Positions 23,611-35,290 of a DNA stretch of 64,000 nt are shown in pieces. The stretch is from Tanypteryx hageni (Eukaryota > Arthropoda > Insecta > Odonata > Petaluridae). The translations under genes and the position numbers were made by a program. A model generated the notes under the pieces. That model made no database searches, had not been told where the DNA came from, and saw only the letters and a program-made list of their open reading frames with translations. Position 1 is the stretch's first letter, and each line of letters begins with the position of its first letter. The stretch lies in the NCBI GenBank assembly GCA_028673005.1, contig CM054112.1, forward strand, positions 23,115,624 through 23,179,623, given 5' to 3'.

Positions 23611-25540
23611 ATAAACATTCTCTGTAAAACTATTAAAAATATACCATAAAACTTCAAGAAGCATTTGCCATTCTGTTACTAGTGGTATTTAGTTTGAATC
23701 CAAAATCATTTAACTTAACATAATACACATATGTATATAATAGGCAGCAAGAGAAATTTTTCTTCTTCTAATCAAGACGTTACGTACTATTCATGTATTT
23801 TCTTATGAGCCATCTATAGATTTCACCTACTTTTTCGTAGGTTTCCAGAAATGATCAAAAACTTAAAATGAAAATGTATTTAAATTCCCTCTGGTGTGGA
23901 AGAAGTATCACGCTGGTAGCATCAATCAATCTTGAGTAATTATTTGTATATGTATGATAACAAAACAATCACTTTGGTTCAGTCAGTACAGCAATAATGT
24001 TAAATAGGACGTTTTTCTAAAATCAACTCACAAACATATCCAATTGCTGGTAATGATACTGCCGCTTGGTCGAGCATCGCGTCGCGAAACACTCCTTACC
24101 TGCGGAAGAAGAAAAAAACAAGTTACAGATCTTAGCTTTTAGTCAGGTGACAGGCACTCGGAAGTGCTTCGCTTCACAACGGGGGCTGAAAAACATTTAT
24201 TGGTGCTTCATTCAAAAATTGAGACCGAGTTTAGATCTTTACAGATAAAAGCAGTCCTTACACTGGATTCCACAGAGAAAATGTATTTCTTTATTTGTTT
24301 AATGCCATAAATAATGTATTTATATGCTCAGATAAAATTACTTTTTCCATGTTTGAGCAAAACTTTTCTCACGAAGAAATTTCAATTTAAAACCCTTGTT
24401 TATAATTTATTTATATTAAATTTGAGTAAAAAATAAATACTAAATTTATGCGAAAGACAGTTATAACCTTCTAATCAACTACTCTGTTTATTCTGTTTTA
24501 GCTGTGTTTAATCATATATCTTTATTTATTACTGCAAGGAAAAAATAAACTATTTAGCATAAGTTAATATACACGAAATGGCAGATAAAGTGATATTATA
24601 AGTACGTGTATTGGATTAGCTTGATCAAAAAGTCTTCGGGAAGACATCGAAATGTTCACACTAGGCGAAATGATTTTTATCTATCACAGCTTTAGTACCT
24701 TCCGTAATGTTAATAATTTTTACCTTGACAGATAAATAAATGTAATTTTAGCTGTAGATGCCAGTTTGTGATGGTATCTTTATAGACATGAGGGGGCTAA
24801 AGGAAATTATAATTTCTATATATAAAAGTAACTTAGAATCCCAATGGACATCCATGCAATCAGATAATTCTCAGCAATAAAGATACTGAAAATATTTTCA
24901 AAGCAAACGTACAATAGCACATTAATATTCCAAGTTGGTTATTTAATTAATAGAATTAATTTAATGTCGCATGTAATGGCAAAGTACGGAAGCACGGTGT
25001 TTGATTGATTTGAAAACTCTGCAATTTTATTATTTTACCTCGTGTACGACATATACAATGTAGTTTAAGACCGTATACAGAATGTGCAAAGTGCCTTAAA
25101 CATTTGTCCCCGCTCGTAGCATTGATAAATTGAAATGATGTATCGCTTTGTAACACATATTCAAGCCGTGGATTTTTGAATTAAGATTTTTCTTTGTCTA
25201 ATCGATTACTTTTTGTATGTTAAATTTGATAACCTTTAATGGACCTTAGATTATGCTCCAATATTTTATGTGAGTGTCATCTCCGTTCTTCTTAGGTCAG
25301 AGCTAGATGATCGTTTGTAATAATTTGTGAAACAAATGTTTAGGAAAAATTGACCTCTCCGTCGTAATTAATTGAAAATAAATAATCCTAAAAATATTTA
25401 ATGAAGTACATTGAAAAAATTGTTGGCTATACCTACTTCAGCGGTATATTCCGATATAAGATACGAAAACTGTGTGAGCTAAATCGCATATAAAATTTTT
25501 CTGCATACCGAGAATTGACATTAGCATAATGTCGTATCCA
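23611..25540. other. AT-rich non-coding DNA
   Basis: No supported gene. A 60-codon plus-strand frame at 24066-24248 includes EEKNKLQILAFSQVTGT, faintly like the first helix of UBA-like domains. The similarity stops there and no splice context is evident. Confidence 0.45.
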
Positions 25541-26485
25541 CTGACGAATTTAGGAAAAGTTTTATTCTTTCTGCAACTGAGATGGACCGGCATTTCTGCA
25601 TGTCAGTTTTATGGGTCAAGGAATGACGTGACCCATCGTCTTTCTCGCTTCCCGCCTCCGATTTCGGCCTCTCGAATATTCGAGGAACCATAGATTCCGC
25701 CGAAAAGAAAGGCGGGAAAGTGGCGAACAAACGCCATTCGGTTGAAAAGTCGCAAGCATTTGTTTTCGGCGCGCGGAAAAATTAGCTCCGGTCGAGAATT
25801 CAATAGTGTAGATAGAGAGAGGTGAAGAGAAAGATAAGGGAGGTCAAACGGCGGAAAATGACGCCGCAATTAGGCGCGCGTCCGTCCAATCTCCTTCCCG
25901 TTTCCTCCGTCCCACAATTAAGAGGGAGAGCCGAAGGGAAAAAATAAGAGACAGAGAAAGGGAGCGATCCGAGACGAAGAGAAACGCATAGACACATGGG
26001 AAGGGGGAGATAGAAAGGGACTTGCACGGCACTAGCGAACGGCAAAACGCTTTTCATTTTTTTCCTCTTTCGCCTCCGGAATCATTGTTGGCGTTCCCGG
26101 ATATGGGCCCACACACTCATTACATTCCAATCGCGTAGCAATCCCTTATGACCTCTTCCTCATCGCACGCACCTCTTCTCCCTCGACCTCCCCCTCCCTC
26201 CTCCTCTCGCTCACTTCCTCCTCAAAACCCATTGTTCCGTGTTTCTTGGCTTCCTTTATTTCCTTCCCCCCCCCCACCCACCCCCGGCTCAACTCTCTCT
26301 ACTCCCTTAAGGCATAAACCCTTTCTCTCCCTCTCTTTCTATCTCGTCCCAGACGCCTTCATTATCAAAAGAATAAAAATCATTCGTTTCCTTCAACGGC
26401 TCAAGGGCGTGGTGGAAATGGTTTCTCGCCGGCTGGCGTGGGAGTTGTTGGATGGCAAGATTGGCAGGAGATTTTTTTTTGGATA
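25541..26485. other. CpG-rich island with polypyrimidine edge
   Basis: The block 25600-25880 has frequent CpG and GC-rich words (GGCGCGCGG, GGCGGGAAAGTGGCG). It also holds an inverted GGGTCA/TGACCC pair at 25612-25635, which are nuclear-receptor-like half sites. From 25920 to 26030 the plus strand is purine-rich and from 26150 to 26340 it is C/T-rich. Several overlapping frames of up to 112 codons read S/P/L-rich or R/E-rich strings and are compositional. I see no recognisable protein. Confidence 0.5.
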
Positions 26486-26614
26486 AGTTGATTTAGTTCC
26501 GCTGGCAGTGAGAAAAATGGAGGTAAAATATAAACAATTGGACTGATCTCGCAAAATTAGTATTTTTTGTGTTTACGCGAAGGTAATTTCATATATTTCT
26601 TAATTTAATCGATA

Positions 26615-26692
26615 GGCGTGACCTCAAGTAGAAGAGAAGTTAGCGTATCTACCACGCAATCCAAAGGTCGTGAGTTCGAATCTAGCATGTCT
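26615..26692 (+). repeat. tRNA-derived SINE head
   Basis: The sequence reads like a decayed tRNA: AAGTAGAAG..A.GTTAGCGTATCT, an anticodon-arm-like CACGCAATCCAAAGG, then TCGTGAGTTCGAATCT (B-box, 26673-26683). The element at 63906-63979 (minus) shares AAGTAGAAG, TTAG..T, CCAAAGTTGTGAGTTTGAA and adjacent spacing, so the two belong to one SINE family. Neither would fold as a functional tRNA. Confidence 0.6.
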
Positions 26693-26959
26693 GTGATTTT
26701 ATATGTACCTGTTCACAAGCTCTTGATAAAAGGCTAAATGTATCCTTTTTTATAGCTAATAAAAATGAAAATCATTTCATTCAAATTCGGTCCAGAATGA
26801 CTACGGTGTCAATGCGTTTCTTGTTTTTATCATCTATTAATTCGCCAGAATCCTTTCTTGCCGACTCTGACTATTAAATCTAAGAGTTTATTTTCAACCA
26901 AACAAGATAAATGAGCTCAGGTTGCTGAAAAAGTCATTAAAATATTTAAAACGTAAGAT

Positions 26960-27164
26960 TGTGACGGGCTAGGGTTTCTCGGAGAGGAAAGGGCACAAAT
27001 GAAAGTTACGCGTAAAAACACAAACACCTTTAATCGCCTGGGGCGCACACTACACTCCGTAAGCTTCCACAAGAGAAGAGAGAACTGACGCGCACCCTGT
27101 TGGCTGCGCGCAAAAACAAAATAAAATGAACAGCAAAGTCCGTTATCGGTCTGGTCTCGTTACA
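26960..27164 (-). mobile_element. Probable solo LTR, about 205 bp, minus strand
   Basis: The segment begins TGTGACG and ends CGTTACA, giving the TG..CA boundaries with short inverted repeats typical of retroviral-type LTRs. The 4-bp AGAT flanks both ends (26956-26959 and 27165-27168). Read on the minus strand it contains GCGTCAGTTCTCTC, a match to the insect initiator TCAGT. An ATTAAA polyadenylation-type hexamer follows about 60 bp downstream, with GT-rich sequence after it, which is the expected order of LTR signals. No internal retrotransposon coding is adjacent, hence solo. Gypsy-like elements commonly give 4-5 bp duplications, but the family is not established. Confidence 0.6.
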
Positions 27165-27168
27165 AGAT

Positions 27169-28695
27169 TCATTAAATTTATTTTCATAAACTAATAATCG
27201 TTCACGCATTATTCCTGGAGTACAACTGATAAATTAGTAATTCCAATGCCAACATAATAATTTAAAATAAACTTCATGGAACTTCATTACACATTGATAA
27301 TTTTTTTCTCATAGGCAAAGAATTATTCCATTTTCATCAAGGGTTCCATTAATAACTTTGTATCCATCCCTCTTTTGCAGTGCGCGTCGATTAGGTAAAA
27401 TAAATTTTAAATAAAAATTAATCAAACCCACATTTATAGTACGCACTAAAAATTAAAAAATAAACAAAATTCACATAATCGAATCTTTCGGAAAATAAAA
27501 ATAGTTTTATGCAAACAAAAGTTGTCATGAAGATTTATTTGTTAAACATTACACTAAATAAATTTTATATTTCCAAAACTATTTTAACATTCTTGAACAT
27601 ACAATTATGTGAATTTTAGATTTATTTTAACTTTTTCATGCATGCATAGTGTGATTTCATTAAAATAAATTTATATGAATTTAATTTTTCTGTTTCAGTC
27701 AATGATTAACGCAGAAAATGTTCTCAAGGAGCTTAAATAATTTAGCAATTTTAATATTTATGTTTGACTACATTAACACAATGTCATTCAATAATTAAAT
27801 ATTTATTTATTTTAGTTACCGCCGTATTACTTCTCGGAACCAAAGTATTGTATAAACTTCAAAGCAACTTCGACATTTCGTGAATATATGGACAGATGCG
27901 ACGCGAATTTATAGTCCTAGTCAATTATATGTAATTACACAAAACAGGAAACAATGCAATTCATCTTGAAGAAAGATTTTCACGCAAAAATACGCAATAT
28001 TTTCGCGTTAAAAACTAATTTGTGTACCGATTCGACGCCTATTCGAAAATTGATGGCAGAACAATGAAATTTCGTTCTTTCAAGCGTTCTTTCTTTCAAG
28101 TCCCGAATTCCTACGACGATTATAATAATTATGAAATATATAATATTCTACACCCATCCACATGTAAACCAAATGAATACATGAAACGTTGCTGAAATCT
28201 AACCCGTGACGTTATTGTAGATGTTGAACCAAAATTTAAAAGGGGTAAGATCAAGTAAATCCCAAAAGTGTGTGTTTGTGTATTTTTGGCTGATCAACCT
28301 CTTGGATTATTATAGCCATAACTCCTTTCACACCGAACACACTCACAAGGGAGGAGGGAAACCCAGTCCCGAAAGAATGACTCAAATTGTTATAACCATT
28401 TTTGACCAATAAGCGTTTATGTACACTTCAAAATTTCAATTTATCTTCAGACCTTGATCTTACAAATCGCGACAGAGGGAGTGGCAAGGAGACAGAATAA
28501 TGTTTTTGTATGTATAGATTGATTTATTTAAAAATTTAGTGATATTTGTCAACAAAATTCAGTGATAAGAATTAGAATTTACATTCTTTTCTACTTATAA
28601 CAGTACAAACCTCGCTACGATATCATAATTTTAAGATATTTTAATGTATTAAAGAAGACATCTCTGCACGATGGATTTGAGACTTCCTATGTAAA
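27169..28695. other. AT-rich non-coding DNA
   Basis: No gene recognised. The 63-codon frame at 28221-28412 has no known similarity. Confidence 0.5.
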
Positions 28696-28698
28696 ACA

Positions 28699-28801
28699 CG
28701 TTACTGGAATCGAACCCGGTACTTCAATCTTCGCCAAATAAAATATAGCCCGGAGGTGAGCCCTGGCAGCACGAGCCTCATACCAACACACCGACAGGAC
28801 C
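28699..28801 (-). repeat. tRNA-like (SINE-type) sequence
   Basis: On the minus strand a perfect B-box pattern (GGTTCGATTCC, 28706-28716) follows an A-box-like GTGTGTTGGTATGAGG region. About 60 bp separate the boxes, longer than in a normal tRNA without an intron, and no acceptor stem closes. It is likely a tRNA-derived SINE head or decayed tRNA copy rather than a tRNA gene. Confidence 0.45.
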
Positions 28802-29205
28802 ATTTCATAAGGCTATGTTTCCTTAGGAACCCAGCCTAAAAAGGATAATCGGCGCAGAAAGTGAAGAGAGGCATAGGTTAATCCGCTAACCTGGTGATTA
28901 GCATGGTTTCTTGTCGATGTAAGAATGTAAGAATTGCAAAATAAGAAAATAATAAGAAATAATTCGTAAGATATTTTTGTGCTAAATTTAAAAATATAGT
29001 TCCTCCAAATATACTTTTTTAAATGTTAGAAGAAATAAATTTAACCAGCATTTTTTTAAAAAGCAGTTCTTTTTTATCGATGAATTGCACCCCTAATCAC
29101 GTGAATCGGCGAGAATGCCAATGAATGGCAAGTCGTTCGGCAATAATTAAAGGCACTCGTTATTTCATGTCGAAGGGAACGTCGCGAAGGATGATACTTA
29201 AGATC
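28802..29205. other. AT-rich spacer
   Basis: Nothing recognised. Confidence 0.5.
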
Positions 29206-29455
29206 CTAGTGTGAAAAGAGAGGCAAGTAGGAGGCAGCATGCCTGGAGGAGCAGAGGGAAGAGGAGGATGGGAGGGAGTAGAAAGAGGGTGGGAGGGAGG
29301 GGGAAGAGGATGGGAGGAGGGAGGGGGAAGAGGATGGGAGGAAGGAGGAGGAGGATGGGGGGAGGAGGAAGAGGATGGGAGGGAGGAGGAAGAGGCGAAG
29401 GGGGTGGCGAAGAAGGAAAGGTGTTGGAGAGGGGATGGCGGAGAAAATGAGACTG
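29206..29455. repeat. Polypurine tract with repeated GGGAGGA/GGAAGAGGAT words
   Basis: The plus strand is almost purely G and A, with an irregular tandem of GGATGGGAGGAGGGAGGGGG-like units about 20-24 bp long. Closely spaced G-runs give G-quadruplex potential. All five overlapping frames here are low-complexity translations of the repeat. Confidence 0.9.
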
Positions 29456-29886
29456 TGCTGTATCCAATGGCATCCATTATCGAGGGCCCTCTTTTGAAAT
29501 ACACTCATATATGTACTCCTGTTCCCTCTCTATCTCCATAACAACAAAGGAAAATTCAAATGTGCTCCGCAAATACGAATTTCTCTTCCTTGCCGGTTTC
29601 GCAACAATACTCATCCCTTCTTAGGTGGCCCCAACCATGTGATCCGTGTAGATTTTCACAGAGCATGAGCACGAAATGAGTGAGATGGAGAGAGCAAAGC
29701 AATCGACGTGCCGCACAGCGTCGCAAGAGACTTCAACGACTTGGATTCGCAACCATTTGAAGTCGATATAAAGACTCCGATTCTGCTTTATTTGTTCGGT
29801 AGTGAGGATATTATTTTTTGTCTTTCCAATGGGTACTGAAATATTTGAAAACCTTAATTTCATTGTTCTACGCTTAATTTCTACTT

Positions 29887-30073
29887 CAGGGATGGCAAAT
29901 ACGTGACACAAGTGTCCGAAGTGGCACGCATGCGATTTTACTAGGCACGCGTAAGCCTGTATTTTCTGTGTAAAATATGAAGTTTCCAAGAGAAGGAGTC
30001 AGCTAGTGGCATGCGAAAACATTTCTGTTGATTCGCATTACTTTCTTGGCAAAAAAATCATTTGCCATCCCTG
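29887..30073. mobile_element. Short non-autonomous hAT element, 187 bp
   Basis: Termini CAGGGATGGCAAATACG (29887) and TTTGCCATCCCTG (ends 30073) are near-perfect inverted repeats. Subterminal GTGACAC and GGCACGC words match the elements at 7445 and 43396. Flanking octamers TTCTACTT and ATCTGCTT agree at 6 of 8 positions, a decayed target duplication. There is no coding content. Confidence 0.88.
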
Positions 30074-32960
30074 ATCTGCTTTATAGTTTTACATTCAAAT
30101 CATTTTTGCAAGTATATAGCCTTATAAAGTAATATTTATTTTAATAAAATTTAAAGTATGGGAACAAAATATTTAGCCTTACATATTTTTTTTAACGAAA
30201 GAAAACCAAGTGGTTCAAATTGGAAAGCGCATTGGGCAAGTAATAAAAAGAACAAAGGCTACGCGTGCTTATAATATTTGCCTCCAACAACCAAATTTTT
30301 GTTGGAATCACATCAACTTAAAACTTGATATCTGCCAAAATTAAATCAAAAATTACACTTATTAAAAAATTAAATTATGAACTCTGTTCTCGCATTATGA
30401 ATAAAAGAATTAAGTCACTTTAAACGATAAAATAATCTCTTAATAAACTTGAAATTGATCTTCAGCAAAATTAATACAATCAGGCAAAATAAAATTCAAC
30501 ATAGAACAAAATTTTATGATCGGTGATTTTCTTTTTAGCTCATGAAAATGGATTGAATTGAGGTTGCGTTGAATTGAACAAGGGCAGCATATTAAATACA
30601 TTTCTTACGTTCATAATTTTTTCAGCATGTGTAGACAGAATCAATATATTAGCCATCCTTCATACTAACAATATAAGATTCCAAAAATGTTTTCTATGGT
30701 TTTCCAGCCAAAAAAGAAGGAAAGTACGATTTTATAAGTCGTGCACAGATCTTTAAATAACTAGAAATGGTCGTGTTTTTCTATTTGAAGAACGTTCACT
30801 CATAAACTCATAAGTTCGTAATATCATATATATCTTTCGAAAATGGGTAATTATAGTAACGACAGCATTTTCTTATAGAAAGACAGATGATTTTGGTTGA
30901 ACACTTAATGCACGCCCGCTGGCTGATTTAGAAGGAAACGGCGAATTGGGGTTCGGGAGTGAGCGAACAAGTTCCGGTCCGAGATTGCTCCCTAGCGCAT
31001 TCTAGTGGCCACCTCTCCAATCTTCCTCACTTATATTTCTCCGAAACATTTTTCTATTTTTTTCCTTCGACACTTTTAGCTCAAGGGTCCAGGATTTTTG
31101 GCGAGAAAATGGAAAATAAAACTAAAACGACGAAATAACGCTGTTACCCATTCCTCTCATTTTCCTATTTTAGAGCCGATATTGTTTGAAGAGAGAGGAA
31201 ATAAAAAATTCACTATTGTATTTTTAATGATTCATTCTTTTCTCCCGCATATAACTATTTCAAAACAAGTCAACAATCAAAATCTTTCGTTTAACATTTT
31301 TCCGCTCTTTGAAAAGTATTAGCTGGATGGTTTTTTTAAAAAGAAAAATACAGCCAATTTACTACGTTAATTTTATCAGATTTTATTTTTTGGATTAATA
31401 TGTAATTTTTCACATGCATATTGAATCAAAAATGTAATAAATATATCGAGATCCTTTCGAAACTAAAAAACTGCGAAAAATTGTAAGACAATACAAGTAC
31501 ATCAAGTCCATCGGTTACTAATCGCCTGAGTTGTAATTCTGAATGCGTAAAACAGTAAGAGAAGAAAATGAATGAGAGAGCAGTTAATGAGAAAAGAATA
31601 GAAGTCGAGAACCGGATTAAATTGGATCGAGCTGAGGAAAGAAAAAAATGGTGATGTGGAAATAAGACAGCGGCGGCAAGTGGTTGAGAATCAAGGGATT
31701 TGGCTGTCCTTGGATATCCGAGAAAAGGATCGCATTTAGAAAATAAAAAAGGTCTATACTACGCTGGAGCCAAAATAGACAGCCTCTAAAATAAATATTG
31801 AATTTATTGATAATAGTCCTAGGCCCAAAACCTGGTCTTATAACAATGATCAATGAGCCTTAAATATGTGTGCATGTTATGTGTAAAACATTGTGTGTGT
31901 AATAAATCATAACTTGGGGACGCCTAGTTCAATGTAAACCAAATCTTTACTGTTCCATCAGTTTATGACTTAGTGCTGGTCAACCCTCTAAAAAGACAAC
32001 AAGTTCAGAAAAATATAAATAATAAAATATAAACCATGAAATAATGACATGAGCGAAGAATGGGTCGACATTTATTCCTATGTATGACAACCGATAAAAA
32101 TACTAAAATATTTATATTTCGGAAATCTGTAGGGATGAATTTTAGAAATATAAGAAATTTATTCTAAAAACCTTAACGTATTGGCAGATGAAAATTTTAT
32201 AAACATTGATTCAAAGTCAGAACCTTTTATCGACTTTTCAAATTAATAAATATTCTGATGGAACTTTAATGAAACAGAGCATTGAAAAATTTTATCTGGC
32301 AAGTTATCTACTCTATTGCACACACATATTTATGCTATTTATAATTATAAGTTTATTGCCCATTTTTAGGTGAAGTGGAATGTAAAGTTATCATCTTTCA
32401 AAGCTGAAATCATGCTACCGTATTTCAGTGAGAACTGTCGTATATTAATGAACTCATTATAATCTGCATACAGAGATTGTTGTAAAATTTAACGATATTT
32501 TGATTTTTTTTAACAAGATGATCAACCTATAAATCATTTCACTAAACAATTCAGAGCTATAATTTTATTTAAAATTTGGCATACACCATGGTTTAATAAA
32601 TACCAATAATAGATTTATCCGATGATTTCATGTTTCTTTTGTAAATATGTCCAATTAAATATCAATCTGCTAAAAGTGATCAAGTTCAACTCATCGGCCT
32701 AATTAGGGATCAATAAAATTGCACGACTGTTTTTAATGTATAGGATTCAATTGTTTTATTTTGTGATGCATTCCATTTTTAACTTTGAATTTCAGTTAAA
32801 CCACATAGCTTTCACGGAATCCTAATCTCAATAGGTAATCTCAGTAGGTACTTTTGAAAGAAACAATTGAAGAGATGAGAATTGTTAACTTGAAAAGGAA
32901 TAGTAAAAAATTTGTAAGAAAAAAATCCCCTTAAGATTTATAGTTAAAAAACTTCCCCTG
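30074..32960. other. AT-rich non-coding DNA
   Basis: No gene recognised. A GC-richer core at 30895-31015 (GGTTCGGGAGTGAGCGAAC, then TAGTGGCCACC) resembles the core at 15010-15140 and may be an old repeat. Confidence 0.5.
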
Positions 32961-33440
32961 TCATGTTCCATCGAAACTGAATCGCTCCAAGGCACGGGCC
33001 GAGGCGCCGGAAAGACTGGCGTTAAACTCTCTCTCTCTTTCCGCAGACGCAGATTCGCGTCGCGGTATTCGAGTGCATTTGGGCGGACTCGACCGAAATA
33101 TTACCATCCCCTCTCCCTTCCCCTCCACCACCACCTCATCGGGACAAAATCAATTTTTTCGCGCTCGGTGTGGAGGCACTGCAGCAAGATTTTTTTCCCT
33201 TTCCTGGGCGACATTCAACCGTCAATGATATGGCCGTCGTCCTATCGGTGCGGAGTTGGTGGACCGCAAAGAAGTCCCGATCGATTGATGATCCGCGCGG
33301 AAATTAATTAGCAGACTTCGCTGCACTCAATGAGCGCGACGCTAGCGCCTCCTCGCCACTCCTCCCGGAAACTATTTTTCGGAGGCGGCCAGGAAACTGC
33401 CGCAAATGGGGAACACCAGCGACACCGGGTGTCGGTTTCG
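32961..33440. other. CpG-rich island, candidate regulatory sequence
   Basis: Base composition changes sharply to CpG-rich (GGGCCGAGGCGCCGG, TTCGCGTCGCGG). A pyrimidine run ending in TTTCCGCAG at about 33034-33047 looks like a splice acceptor, but no convincing exon follows. GACCGCA (Runt-type core) and CGATCGATTGATGATC lie at 33261-33295. I infer regulatory DNA. Confidence 0.4.
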
Positions 33441-34050
33441 GGAACTACGCCCGGACTGCTCCCCCCCTCTCTCTCTCTCCCTCGCCTCCCCCCCTCGCCA
33501 CTTTCACCGACCTTTCGATATTCGTGCCGTTTCCCGCCCGTTTAACGGGGCGCGTCGAAGAAGAGGCGGCGGCGGCAGCAGCAGCGACAGAACGCATCCA
33601 TTCCAGATATTTCGTAATCGGTTCCCGCCTTCCTCCCTCTCCATCCCTCTCCCTCCTCAAACACCGACCGATTTCGTACACCTCCCCTCTCTCAACCTCT
33701 CACTTCGTCGCCTCCCACCCCCGTCCGCCCCCACCAACCGGCGCACCCACGGCAACCGGGATCGTTCGAATCGTCATAATTAAATGCATCGGTGGAAGTT
33801 TTTTCCCCTAGCCTTTGGCGCTGGTCCAAAGAGCGATATGGAAAAATTCCCGAATCGCCGCTCCTCCCTTCCTCAACGTCCCGTTCTCTCTCTCTCTCTC
33901 CCCTCCATACTCTCACGCACCACCCTTTCCCACTCCCTCTTCCCCAGCCCAGTATCCCACCACTCCGACAGACCGCTAAAAAACCGTTACGTGTCCATTT
34001 CGAAAGCGGTGGTCCACGCGCCCGCCCCTCTTCCCCCATTTATTCCCTCT
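33441..34050. repeat. Polypyrimidine and GGC/GCA-repeat block
   Basis: C/T-rich runs (33460-33500, 33620-33720, 33880-33960) surround a short (GGC)n(AGC)n trinucleotide stretch at about 33561-33590. Overlapping frames of up to 174 codons read S/P/L/R low-complexity strings in all phases, so no coding call is made. Confidence 0.7.
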
Positions 34051-34800
34051 CCCGTACGCTTTATTCTCTCCCGTGCTGGATATTCGGGAGAGAGGGAAGG
34101 TTATGGGGATGGCCCGCATGTTTGAGAGAGAGTGAGAGAGAGAGAGAGGGCGTGGAGAGAGAGAGGGAGAAAAATGGGCGGGATGGTCGGCGTGGCACGC
34201 GTGAGGGAGGGCCAATGAGAGGCCACGGTGGGGGCACGGTGCAGGGGGCAGCCGGCTTCGCCACGCCCTCGTGGGGCGGCGGAGGGATCGCTCCAGGGGG
34301 GGGAGGCGGTGTATAAGGGAGGAGGAAATGGGAGGCGGAAGAGGGGGGAGGAGTCTGTCCGAAACCTCCTCCCCTCCCTCATTCGTCTCACTCCGCCCCT
34401 TCGACCTCCTAACCTCCCCTTCCCTTTCGTCACACACACATACACGTGGCAGTGCCCCCCCCCCCACACACACACACACACGTCACACGCGGAAATACAT
34501 ACAGTCACCACACCCACGTGTTGTGGCGGAGGGGGGTGGCGAGAGCGACGATGGGGGTGGCGCCGGAAAAGGGGGTGGAGGGGCGGGCGAGGTGCGTGAG
34601 CGCGAGTTGGGGGGGAAACGGTTTTGGGACGCATGCGGGGGAGGGGGAGGAATGGGTGGCGAAGTGTGAGCGAAAGGGGGGGAAAAATGTATTCGGCGTC
34701 AGGAAAGAGGACGTGGAAGGGTGGGAAAAGGAAGGGAGTGAGGTGGGGAAGAGGGGTCGGGGGAATGGGGATGGGGGAGAGAGAGTCCACTGGTAAATGA
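34051..34800. repeat. G-rich/purine block with (CA)n and CpG sequence
   Basis: GAGAGAGA runs (34120-34170), G-rich segments (34290-34350, 34520-34790) and an interrupted (CA)n with a poly-C leader (34431-34490). The 229-codon minus-strand frame (34101-34790) and its neighbours are Pro/Ser/His-rich translations of this composition, not a recognised protein. Confidence 0.7.
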
Positions 34801-34859
34801 TAGATTGATTTATGGATATTGTCTGCATTTGACGCGGAGTATTGAGAGACCCCGCGATT

Positions 34860-35290
34860 CCAGTGTCATTGCGGGTTTGCGAGAATCGAAAAAAAATATA
34901 AAACAATTGAGGGTCGATTTTTCGGTAATAAAAATTGACGGATTATTTTTTCTCGAGAATTATTTTTCTCCTGCCCCCGCCTATCCCCCCCTCCTCATCG
35001 GAGATTATGAAAAGGGTTACAAGTGGACTATATATGCGGCAAAGGGTTTTAATGGTAAATTAGGTCGTTATTTATGGCCGCCGATCAATCAATTATGTTT
35101 GTTCAACAATAGACATCCCAGCGGTCATAAATCTAACGTATTTGAGCGTAAAATAGGTCGCTTGATTATTCCGAATGGATTAAATAGGAGAGAATCTTTG
35201 TTCGCTTTAATTGAATGCAGTGCGTTCGCGATTTGTGTTGGATTAGACAAATGCAGATACAATAAAACGCAAAAGGACGACTAAAAAACT
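34860..35290. promoter_or_regulatory. Candidate cis-regulatory module (homeodomain-motif rich)
   Basis: The sequence is non-repetitive, moderately GC-balanced and dense in developmental transcription-factor words. There are three GGATTA (K50 homeodomain, Otx/Bicoid type) sites at 34940, 35177 and 35240. TTTATGGCC (35071) and inverted GGTCATAAATC (35123) are posterior-Hox/Caudal-like. GATCAATCA (35083) is an Exd-Hox-like composite, AACAATAG (35105) is Sox-type, and ACAAGTGG lies near 35010. A 159-codon frame (34805-35284, plus) crosses it without resembling any protein I know. That words of this kind mark enhancers is established; that this one is an enhancer is inference. Confidence 0.35.

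Noticed and set aside
24066..24248. Possible UBA-like N-terminal fragment (KNKLQILAFSQVTGT)
   Set aside because: Only one helix-length similarity, lost after VTGT even when other frames are read (LLVLHSKIETEFRSLQ in another phase). No splice signals. Too weak to call a pseudogene.
28699..28801. Functional tRNA gene on the minus strand
   Set aside because: A good B-box is present but box spacing is too long, the acceptor stem does not pair and no cloverleaf closes, so it is treated as a tRNA-like repeat.
32370..32395. TGGAATGTAAAGTTATC resembling miR-1
   Set aside because: Identity stops after the first 13 bases and no hairpin partner for a miR-1 precursor is present nearby.
33030..33050. 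Splice acceptor ahead of an exon in the 33-kb island
   Set aside because: Polypyrimidine plus CAG occurs by chance very often in C/T-rich DNA, and no coding continuation or matching donor was convincing.
33792..34316. 174-codon plus-strand frame
   Set aside because: Ser/Pro-rich then Arg/Glu/Gly-rich, tracking the switch from C/T-rich to G/A-rich DNA. No domain or conserved motif.
34101..34790. 229-codon minus-strand open frame, the longest in the window
   Set aside because: The translation is Pro/Ser/His/Leu-rich with (CA)n- and poly-G-derived runs, and several equally long frames overlap on both strands. GC-rich low-complexity DNA has few stops, so length is not evidence here.
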